A DNA stretch of 64,000 nt. Source: Tupaia tana (taxonomy: Eukaryota; Chordata; Mammalia; Scandentia; Tupaiidae). The position numbers were made by a program, and so were the translations under genes. The stretch covers positions 83,507,407 to 83,571,406 of the forward strand of contig JAKSZU010000009.1 of assembly GCA_026018925.1 (NCBI GenBank), written 5' to 3'. The notes beneath the pieces are model-generated. The model saw only the letters and a list, made by a program, of their open reading frames with translations. It had not been told where the DNA came from and made no database searches. Shown piece after piece: positions 56,100-64,000 of the stretch (positions within the stretch are counted from its first letter, which is position 1; the number at the start of each line of letters is the position of its first letter).

Positions 56100-57704
56100 T
56101 TAATGAATACTTTCATTGCAATCTCTAATAGTTAGTTGGTATTCATCTCAGTGAAACCCTGTAACTTCTGAAGTTCACGTCAGATGTCTCCCTGGGCCTG
56201 ACCAACAAAAGTTGCATTGATCATTCACTGATTTTTGGCCACTTCTGGGTCAAAGGGAGTGTAAAGTTAGAATGCTTCACATAATCTCTCTTAGAATTGA
56301 CTTGGGCTCTCTTCAGGTTCCTGAAGTATCTTTGAGGTTTTTCTCATATTCATGTCCTTTTTCCCTCCTTCCTTCATGCCACCTAATAGAGTCTCCTAGT
56401 ACCACTTGAGCATCTGAAATTCCCAGTAATTTTTGGGCTTCCATTGGGTACCTTCCTTAGGGAAGTGGTTCTGGGCACAAACCTGTGTATTCATTGTGCC
56501 TCCCGGGGCATATTCCTCTAATCATTTCAAAGCAGCCTGAGTAATTCAGTGGCATTATTCTGTGTTAAACAGAGTCAAGAAAAAGCTGGCAGTAGTCAGT
56601 CCAAGTGAGTTTATGAGTCTGGATGATGGATTGCATTCAATAAATCATAGCCTGAGGTTTCTCAGTGAATGAAGCAGTATGGTTTATCCAATTTAGGAGA
56701 TCTGTGGTGGTAAAAGGTTGATATATGAAAGTACATTGTACCCCCTGTATCTGACCATCTTGATTATAATAAAGAGACACTCAAGTCTCCCTCAGTGACA
56801 TCTGTAAGGTACTTAGTGCCTAAGGGGAGGAGAATCATAAGCAGGGCCCTTCTGTCACTTCTAGGCCAGAGTGTAAGGAATTAAGGTGAGCAGCTATGGT
56901 CAGGAGCATCTCAGGTGACTTAGAAAGAGGGGTAGCCTTACGGATGTGGACCATCTCTGGCAAGGCTACAGTTGTGGTTGGTTCAGAGAGTGAAGGTGGG
57001 AGTGAAGGATATAGTGGTATATAAAGTGAGAAAATTTCCTCTGACTCCCCAGACAGAATGGGCTTCTTAGGTTCTTGCCAACATTTTGAGAATACTATCT
57101 TCCTGGCTATCATGATTTTATAGTTTTCTTCCAGACAGGTTTTCAATCAAGGTGGTCAAGAGAGGACTATATCTTGGCAGTAGTCAATGTAGGGAGATTG
57201 TTCAGGGTCCCGCAGATGACGTTAAACACTCTCTGAACTAGTTATTTGTCTAATGACTCCATAGAGGGCCAACTCACACAGAACAAAGGCCAGTCTATTT
57301 CACAGAATGTCTGCAGTTTTCTGGAAGTCAACTTAACACCATACTCTCCTGAATATACCTTTTTGAAGTTTTTTTTTTAATTTTTAATTTATTTTTTTTT
57401 AAATCATATGCTCTAGGGGGATAAGCTTACTCTACCATCTATTTCTTCCTTCTGAATGACAACAGCCACACATGAGGAGAAAAAGGGAAGTAGTGGGCAA
57501 TCACTTCATCTATCTCTGACCATTCTCCTCCTGGAGATGTTTCAGGTGCCCCTTAGCATTGGTGGGATGGTATGAACCCCACATCAGGATCCCTCTGAAA
57601 AGAGCCACCATAGACAAATGAGGGTCACGGTGGACTTGTGAATTGGAATTCCTTACTCCTTGGTCATGTTCATCCACATTCATACAGCATCTCCAACCTG
57701 GCAC
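56100..57704 (-). pseudogene. Retroviral gag pseudogene
   Basis: Position between the primer site and protease identifies gag. A minus-strand block at 56,835-57,146 is Pro/Ser-rich (PLYPSLPPSLSEPTTTVALP), like the region between matrix and capsid in gammaretroviruses. Capsid-like wording follows at about 56,500-56,720 (TTTDLLNWINHTASFTEKPQ). Stops interrupt every frame. The zinc knuckle was not identified. Confidence 0.65.
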
Positions 57705-58039
57705 TCAGTGCCTTAGAGTTGTGGTTTTGTCACCATTATGAGACTACTCAGAAAACTATGGGAGGTAGTCAGGTTCTTTTTCTACCTCTTAAGGGTAGAT
57801 CTAATATCACATGATCCAGGGTTCTTACTAATCCTGTGAGTGGCACTCCCTGGGCTAGATCCTGTGCCTCACTAGGTTCCATTGTACTCCCAAAATCCAC
57901 ACCTCAGCCTGCTAGGAGGTTCACTCTCTTCCAGAACAACTAGTCCACTAGTGCCAGGTGAGATCACTTCTCCCTGATGTTCCAGGAGCCATATACCAGT
58001 GACAAGGGAGGTGAAAAACACTGTCTCTAAACTCTCCAT

Positions 58040-58057
58040 TTCTCAGCCAATGCACCA
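58040..58057 (-). promoter_or_regulatory. Primer binding site, tRNA-Gly type
   Basis: The minus strand reads TGGTGCATTGGCTGAGAA, four bases after the 5' LTR. It matches the complement of the 3' end of tRNA-Gly (TGGTGCATTGGCCGGGAA) at 16 of 18 positions. The tRNA sequence is from general knowledge. Confidence 0.8.
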
Positions 58058-58061
58058 GATA

Positions 58062-58384
58062 TGTAGCACTATTTTAGCCAGAGAGACAGGATACCAAGGC
58101 TTTCTAGCAAGAAACAGCATTTATTTGTGCAGACAGTAGCTCAGCAGATGCATATCCAAAGACTTAGCCCTAAATGCCACAGGTCATTACCTTATATACA
58201 TTCTAGTTTCTTTGTCCCTTTATGTGGTTACATACATTCTGACTGGGTGGCCTAACCTAGAGTTACTGTAGTGTTATTCATGTATACCTGGAGCTACAGG
58301 TTTGCTACAGAAATAGATATACATATATAGATACTGACCATGCCACATTGCCTTTCCTTTTTTTCTGAGAAGGCCCTTAACACA
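58062..58384 (-). repeat. 5' LTR of the class I provirus
   Basis: On the minus strand it starts TGTGTTAAGGGCC and ends ...CTACA. It has a TATATAAG-type box at 58,191-58,198 and AATAAA at 58,120-58,125. It matches the 3' LTR with substitutions and a small extra segment near 58,180. Confidence 0.9.
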
Positions 58385-59339
58385 CCATATACACCTTAGA
58401 ATGTTTGTGTGTGGATATGTAAGAAGAAAAAGAAAATTGTTATCTTCTTTGAGGCTTACTGTTTCCTCTTTTATAACAGATGTGGAAACATCCTAATACA
58501 GATTTAACAGTAATATTTTTATCAAATCAATATCATTACATTGAAATTTTACTCTTTCTAAATAATGTAGTTCTTTATACATATGTGTATGCATGTGAAG
58601 AGTACATATGTTTGTATATTTATGCATATGTAAGTATATATACCCATACATGTTTCCGTTTTTCTTTTCTAAGATAACTTTTTTCATTTTTTAGTTTTTA
58701 TCAATTAGTTGTTTGTTTTTACATTTTTCCACAAACATTTACTTTATATATAAATAAATTTTTTGCTCACACTCCATAGTTCTTGACAGTTAATAAACAA
58801 CTTTCATAATTTTGTATAATTTTGTTTGTGACTCTATAACAACAGAGACAATATAGTTTTAAATATTTTTAAGAAAATATTTACATGTCGACTACTCAAA
58901 TTGTTGAAAAGTTAATGACCAGCACATAAGTTAATCTTCAGGTATGGCATTCCAATCAAAGCCCTGTCCAATAACGAGTATTTCCAATTTCTGATTCAAT
59001 GCAACAAGCATTATTGAACTTACGCAAATAACCCTTCTGCCACAAAATATGAATACTCCCAAATATTTCCAATTCAAGAGGGGTCAGGAAGAAAGAAAAG
59101 TTTATGTTTTCATTTAAAGAAACAAACAAGAAAAATATTTTAACAAATTGCTGAACCTATCAACAACTCAAAAGAAAGTAAAATGTTTAAATTGGGAAAA
59201 AAAAGCATAGTAAAAAAAGATATCAATAATCTTTTACTCAAAAATCATAAAATTCTATTTTGTAATTTCAGTCTTATGCTCAAACACTCATATTGAATAT
59301 GCAGTGTTACTGTGGTCTAATATTTCTGTTTAAATCCTA
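58385..59339. other. AT-rich, no recognised feature
   Basis: Includes an imperfect ATATGT/TATGCA-rich stretch at 58,575-58,660. No LTR, SINE or L1 wording was recognised. Confidence 0.5.
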
Positions 59340-59445
59340 GAAGTTAACATTCAATGTTATTCTTGATATTTCTTGTCCCTAGCATTACATTGGTCATTTT
59401 CTTGGTTGCCTTTTGTTCTCTTATTTCTGTATGTGTCTTTAGTTT

Positions 59446-60442
59446 TACTGGTAGAGCACTCCTTTCAGAACTTTTTGAAGAGTGAGTCTGCTATTGGCAA
59501 ATTCTTTCAAGTCTCGTTTATCTGAGAATGTTTTTATCTTTTCTTTCCATATGAAAGATAATCTTTCTGGGTATAGTATTCTTGGTTGAAACTGTTTCTC
59601 ACTCAACATTTTGAATATATTTTCCCAGTCTTTCCTTGCTCGCATTGTTTCTGGTGAGAGGTCTGAGGTTAGCCTGATGGGATAACCTTTATAAGTAACC
59701 TGACATTTCTTTCTTGCCAATTTTAAGTATCTTGTCTTTGTCTGTAGATTTGACCAGTCTGGCTATGATGTGCCTTGGAGAAGATCTTATTGGGTTGATT
59801 CTATTTGGGGCCCTTTGTATTTCTTGGGCCTGGATATTTGCATGCCTCTCTAGATTTGGAAAACTTTCTTCCAAGATTTCATAGAATAGATTATCAATGC
59901 TTTTATTAGGTGTCTCACCTTCTGAGATAAAGATTATCTGGATGTCTGGGCGCTTAATGGTGTCTAGTATTTCTCATATAGTATTCTCATTTTTGGGAGT
60001 TAATTTCTCAGTTTTTTTTTGGTTGTTTTTTCTAGATCAGAGGTTTTGCCTTCAACATATGAGATTTGATTTTCTGCATGGACTAACCTGCTTTTAATAC
60101 TTTCAAGGAAGGTTTTGATTTCCTGAATGGCAGCCTTCATCTCTAATAGCTTCATGTGATTCTTTGTTATGGTGTGTATTTCCTCTTTCAGGTCATGGGA
60201 GAACTTCAACATCTCCTAGAACTCTTGTCCCTTTTCCCCTGTATCTTCTAGAGTTCATTATCTCTCAGCTCTTGCATCTCGTTTAGTTTTGTCACTGGGA
60301 ATATTCTGAATTTTCTATCAGACATTTCCATGAGATCTACTGTACTGTCCGTGGATGATGAGGGATTGTTCTTTTCCCTTAGGGGAGAAATATTTTCCTG
60401 ATTTCTCATGTTTCTTGTGCCTCTGTGGTTGTTTCTGGTCAT
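59446..60442 (-). pseudogene. ORF1 pseudogene of the HAL1-related L1
   Basis: The start at 60,442-60,440 reads MTRNNHRGTRNMRNQENISP, against MTRNHRRITRNMGKRENTSP in the intact HAL1-like ORF1. It continues with VDLMEMSDRKFRIF, a coiled coil (LESIKSRLVHAENQISYVEG near 60,070-60,110), the RNA-recognition region (QEIQRAPNRINPIRSSPRHI) and the C-terminal domain (CQVTYKGYPIRLTSDLS, RILYPERLSFIWKEK). Frame changes near 60,250, 60,000 and 59,700 break it. Confidence 0.88.
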
Positions 60443-60499
60443 TCTGTGATAAAATCTGTCCTCCACTGAGCTTCGCAATGGAGTATCCACAGAAAGATT

Positions 60500-61440
60500 A
60501 GGAATTCAGATTGATAAAAAGAAATTTATTTATTAAAGCAGGAAGTTCAATAAGTGGTGAGGATTTTAATGATTCTAAAAGTATCCAGATGTTTGACTAC
60601 TATGCATCTAGGCCTGTCTAGACATTCAATGTGTGGAGAGTGAAGCTCAGAGTGGGAAAGTAAGGAAAAAAGAAATAAGCAAAAAGGGGGGGAAAAAACT
60701 AGAAAAATACTTCCAAAAAAGAGAAAAATAATTTATGCATAATAAATGAAAAACACGTGGCACCAGAGCATTGCTTCCCTGAACACGCCAGAAGACATCT
60801 CAGCTTTTTTTTTTTTTTGAGAGGTTTTTGCTATAGAGAGAATGCGCTCGCCAGACAGAGAGAGACCGAGAGACAGAAAGCTAGAAATCACCCCCCAGGG
60901 AATATGGCCATGCTGCAATCCCTTCTCCTCCATTCTCCTCTCAGGATCTTGGGCATACATGCACACAAGCCCGGCATGAGTTTTAAGCCACCGGGTCCGG
61001 GACTTGAACCACGTTCGACTACATGGGAGTCCAGCAACATAGCCATTACGCTAACTGCTGGTCCCAACACATCTCTGCTTTAAAATGGCTTCTTGTCTGA
61101 ATATTTTGGGAGTCTAGGAGATGGAGCCTAGAGCATAGCTTCCCTGAACATGCCAAAACACACCTCAGCTTTAAAATGGCTTCTGGAATTAACAAATGAA
61201 AGAAAAAGCCCAAGGTGAGGAGAAGTGGTTGAAAAGTTTTTTAAAAAATTAAATTTAAAGAGACAGAGAGTGCAAGACAGACAGAGAGATAGACATCCAG
61301 AGACAGAGAAAAGACAGTGGTCACCCTACCTTGTCTGAATATTTCGGGAATCTAGATGATGGAGTCTAGAGCATAGCTTCCCTGAACATACTGGGAACAC
61401 ACCTCAGCTTCAAAATGGCTTCTTGTCTGAATATTTTGGG
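60500..61440 (-). promoter_or_regulatory. 5' UTR of the HAL1-related L1 with repeated blocks
   Basis: The word GCTTCCCTGAACA occurs near 60,771, 61,137 and 61,376. Each is followed by a CTCAGCTT...AAAATGGCTTCT segment and related flanks (GAATATTTTGGGAGTCTAG). The first two units are separated by the SINE at 60,808-61,068, so their true spacing is about 90 bp. The repeat unit differs from the 127/128 bp monomer of L1 A and F. Confidence 0.7.
60808..61068 (-). repeat. tRNA-derived SINE, minus strand
   Basis: Flanked by ACATCTCAGCTTT (60,795-60,807) and ACATCTCTGCTTT (61,069-61,081), a 13 bp duplication with one mismatch. It has a complete head and body. Confidence 0.93.
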
Positions 61441-62700
61441 AGTCTCATGTTTCCATACTTATACACTTATATATACACATATGAGCAGATTTAATATAGT
61501 TTATGAAAATGTGGAATTAAGCACAAATTTATTTTGGTTCACAAAAATTGAAATCCATGCATAGTTTTTTGTAAATACATGTTTTCTATGAACTTTTTGA
61601 AGACTTCATACATATGTGCGCACACACACCATATGTTTCAGGATAGTTACATACTCAATGAAAAATATTTTCTTTCTTAATGAGCTAATAATTTTATAGC
61701 TACTTTTTTGGAATCCATTTTTGTTTTACATTGGAGTATATCTAAAAATTTTGTATTATACCTTACTCTTATTTTTATCTTTTTTTCTCTTAGTACCCAC
61801 ACTTTATTGTAGCTACACATAGCTAGATATTAGTAAAAAGGCAATTTATAAACCTATATTAAAAGAAATATAGAAACATATCCTTTGCAAAATTGTCCTC
61901 AATCAGACTCAGAAAATAATATTAACAAAATTATACTCTTCATGAACTGATATATATGTCCACTAGGTTTTCATCTACTCATGTTACAGAAATCTAGTCT
62001 TTCTCCCCTCCAAGTAGATGAAGACATCTACTCTATGTATGACTACCTATTTTTTTTTCTTTTCCTCCTAATTCTCATTTCAGCCAAGTTCTGTTCATTA
62101 TTTATATTCTTTCTAAATTTTCTTTGATTTCTAGTACTATTGTACTCTCTAATTATTAAGATAATTTTATTTGCTGCATTCTTTCCAGTCTCATCTTCAG
62201 TTACACGTTCTCAGCGATACCTCTATGTTAAAAAGCCAAGCAAGTATTTTCTTAAGATAATGCTATTTATAGCATTTGAAAAGTGACACTAAAAGAAAAC
62301 ATCCAAGAAAAAAAGAAATTTCATTTCTAATTTCAACTTACCTACCTGTTTCTTTTTCTTATTAACTCTGTTTTAAGTTATGCCTTTGGGCTATAAATGT
62401 CTTCACAGCATTATCCTTTATCTGCCAAGACATATTTGTCTCTTTTTTCTTTCTTCTTAGAGTTAAATTATTCATTAGGAGCTTTTAGTGAAATCAACTT
62501 GTAGGATTTCAATCTTGCCTGGACATTCAGTCAGTTGTTGTGCCCTAAAGCATTTAGAGCCTAAGCTTGCAGAACACTGATTAGTAACTGAGTAACAGAA
62601 CTGAAATTCAAACTTTAAAATACTCAATATTTAAACATTTTTAAAATGTGTGGTAACACATTAAAAATAGGTATTTTTTACAGATATTATTTTAAAGGTA
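61441..62700. other. AT-rich, no recognised feature
   Basis: A short CA run lies near 61,620. No coding frame of note and no repeat family was recognised. Confidence 0.5.
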
Positions 62701-62702
62701 AG

Positions 62703-62862
62703 TTTTAAAGGTTTTGCCATAGGGCACGAGCACTTGCTGGAGAGAGAAAGAGAGACAGTGAGACGGAAAAATAAGAAACCACCCCCATTTCCATCTTGGG
62801 ATTTTGGGCATGCATGCAGATGCATCTGGTTTGATTTTCAAGCTGCCAGGTCTGGGATTGTG
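62703..62862 (-). repeat. tRNA-derived SINE, minus strand, left arm of an inverted pair
   Basis: The tail-side motif TTTTGCCATAGGGCACGAGC lies at 62,713. The body then runs to CAAGCTGCCAGGTCTGGGAT at 62,839. The head is missing where the plus-strand copy begins. Confidence 0.8.
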
Positions 62863-62867
62863 TTTAA

Positions 62868-63078
62868 AGTGCTGGATTCTTACATGGCCAACCACAGTTC
62901 CATGCTGGGAGTGTATGTGTGTGTGTGTGTATGCCCAAAAATTCCAGGAGAATGGAGGAGAAGGGACTATGACATGGTCAGAGTCTTTGGGGGGGGATTT
63001 CTCACTTTCTCACTCACTGTCTCTCTCAATCTCTCTCCAGTGAACACATGTGACCTATGGCAAAATAAATAAATAAAA
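62868..63078 (+). repeat. tRNA-derived SINE, plus strand, right arm of an inverted pair
   Basis: Starts in the anticodon region (GTGCTGGATTCTTACATGGC), then a (GT)n run near 62,912, the GGAGGAGAAGGGACTATGAC body, and an AATAAATAAATAAA tail at 63,064. An old copy. Confidence 0.8.
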
Positions 63079-63162
63079 CAAAATTACATAGGTATTTATG
63101 TGTAAAGTATGATAATAGATATGATCCAAAATCTGTGTTGTCAAACTTTCCACATGCATATT

Positions 63163-63520
63163 AGTGTGTTATTTCATTGCTAAAGAGAAATACCCAAGAC
63201 TGAGTAATTTATAGAGAATAGAAATTTATTTATCTGATGATTCCCATAGCTGAAAAATTCAAGAGTGTGTATCTGGGACCTGGTCAGCCTCTGGTGCTGC
63301 ACCACAACATGGTCAACAGATGCATAAAAGTCAAAGAGCACACATGAAGCAGGATAGAGACAACAAAATTCCCCCTTTGTCCTCCCCATACCCTAAGTCA
63401 ATTGGGTGATGCCTCACCAATGTTGAAAAAGTTGCCTTCCTCTCTCTGTGCACTCTTTCTCTCAATATTTCATTAATCCATGCATGAGTGTAGTGTTTCC
63501 ATGGGACAAGTCATTATCTA
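63163..63520 (-). mobile_element. MaLR-type LTR, minus strand
   Basis: GCATATTAGTGTGTTATTTC followed by AGAAATACCCAAGACTGAGT and AATTTATAGAGAATAGAAAT matches the antisense start of MST/MLT1 LTRs. A TCTCTGTGCACTCTTTCTCTC-type segment lies toward the other end. No internal region is attached. Confidence 0.75.
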
Positions 63521-63711
63521 AGCCATAGACACAGTCAATGTTGATTGTGATTTTAGAACTATTAGATTATTATAGAATTCTTTCAATACTTTTTTCAGTA
63601 ACAGTGAAGACAGTTATATAAAATGTCCAGAAAATGTTCCAGAAAAAATGGAACAAATCCATAACTGAGAAAGCATCACAATTAGAAAGAGTATATACTA
63701 TTGATCATTTT

Positions 63712-63955
63712 TTTCTGCTATGGGATCTCTTCACTAGCCAGAGAAAGACAGAAAAAGGGAAAGTAGAAAATCACCCCTGCCCCAGGTGGGTATGGCCACA
63801 TCACAATCCCTTCTCCACACTCTTGGGATTTGGGACATGCATGCACATGTGCCCGATGTGTTCTCAAGACACTGGGTACAGAATTTGAACTTCACAGTCA
63901 GCCATATGAGATACAGCACCTTAACCTCCACACCACCTGCTGTTCTAGTACTAAC
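63712..63955 (-). repeat. tRNA-derived SINE, minus strand, old copy
   Basis: The TTCTGCTATGGGATCTCTTC tail-side segment, the ATGCATGCACATGTGCCC body and the CCTTAACCTCCACACCACCT head identify an old subfamily of the same SINE. The two readable frames across it are spurious. Confidence 0.8.
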
Positions 63956-63980
63956 AGTTTTTAAAACATGATTGAGGAGG

Positions 63981-64000
63981 GGTCAGCAGGTGCAGTGGTG
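63981..64000 (+). repeat. tRNA-derived SINE, start only, runs off the window
   Basis: GGGTCAGCAGGTGCAGTGGTG has the head of the old SINE subfamily in plus orientation. Confidence 0.6.

Larger units (their letters stand above)
52520..58384 (-). mobile_element. Class I endogenous retrovirus, minus strand, two LTRs, internally deleted
   Basis: 5.9 kb provirus: 5' LTR at 58,062-58,384, tRNA-Gly-type primer site, degraded gag (about 57.7-56.1 kb), protease (about 55.7-55.4 kb), RT (55.3-54.3 kb), RNase H (54.0-53.6 kb), then 3' LTR at 52,520-52,830. Between RNase H and the 3' LTR only about 0.5 kb remains besides a SINE, so integrase and most or all of envelope are gone. The wording of RT and RNase H is gammaretrovirus-like. 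By eye the LTRs differ at roughly a fifth of positions, so the provirus is old. Flanking TCAT and CCAT may be a decayed 4 bp duplication. Confidence 0.88.
59340..61440 (-). mobile_element. 5' half of an L1, minus strand: 5' UTR, ORF1 and ORF2 start only
   Basis: Read on the minus strand: repeated 5' blocks (61,440-60,500), ORF1 (60,442-59,446), a ~40 bp spacer, and about 50 bp of the ORF2 start ending GAATGTTAAC near 59,345. The sequence then becomes unrelated. L1s usually lose their 5' end, so a 3'-truncated copy is unusual. The ORF1 N-terminus and the AGGGACAAG word after it resemble the HAL1-like elements more than L1 'F'. No 3' tail of either type follows. Confidence 0.8.

Noticed and set aside
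1-64000. Naming the host species from the SINE and L1 types
   Set aside because: I considered several mammalian orders, but could not match the SINE to a family I know well enough; any name would be a guess.

Overview
The window is repeat-dense DNA from a placental mammal. The evidence is many L1 (LINE-1) elements with recognisable ORF1 and ORF2, two MaLR-type LTRs, endogenous retroviruses, and about twenty copies of one tRNA-derived SINE with a tRNA-like Pol III promoter head, a ~190 bp unrelated body and a poly(A) tail. I recognise no host exon, no functional RNA gene and no CpG island. The SINE is not one I can name (not Alu, B1/B2, CAN, C-repeat or VES), so I leave the species open.

Layout. 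0-3.8 kb: SINEs, an L1 3' UTR fragment, and a 1,024 bp solo LTR with a 6 bp target duplication. 3.9-8.7 kb: minus-strand L1 'A' with an internal deletion and tandem 128 bp promoter monomers. 10.0-16.6 kb: minus-strand L1 'B', split at 13,171-15,394 by an ORF1-only L1 derivative (half-L1, HAL1-like) that carries an intact 333-codon ORF1. 16.7-27.8 kb: plus-strand fragments of several older L1s, nested in places, with SINEs. 27.8-31.8 kb: L1-poor DNA with degraded, coding-like minus-strand stretches I cannot identify. 31.85-40.8 kb: near full-length plus-strand L1 'F', split at 37,237-40,169 by a second HAL1-like copy, itself split by a SINE. 41.2-44.6 kb: ancient antisense L1 ORF1 and a probable retroviral LTR. 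46.2-52.1 kb: minus-strand L1 'I', nearly full length. 52.1-58.4 kb: a MaLR LTR, then a minus-strand class I endogenous retrovirus with two LTRs, a tRNA-Gly-type primer site and degraded gag, protease, RT and RNase H, but no recognisable integrase or envelope. 59.3-61.4 kb: the 5' half of a minus-strand L1 whose ORF1 most resembles that of the HAL1-like copies. 62.7-64.0 kb: an inverted SINE pair, a MaLR LTR and more SINEs.

How the parts fit. All identifiable coding sequence belongs to mobile elements. Every ORF2 copy is broken, so the HAL1-like elements and SINEs must have moved using L1 enzymes from elsewhere. Nesting gives a relative order: ancient L1s and MaLR, then L1 A/B/F/I, then HAL1-like elements, then the youngest SINEs. 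The strongest leads are the HAL1-like family, with a shared two-part 3' tail in both copies, and its possible L1 ancestor at 59.3-61.4 kb.
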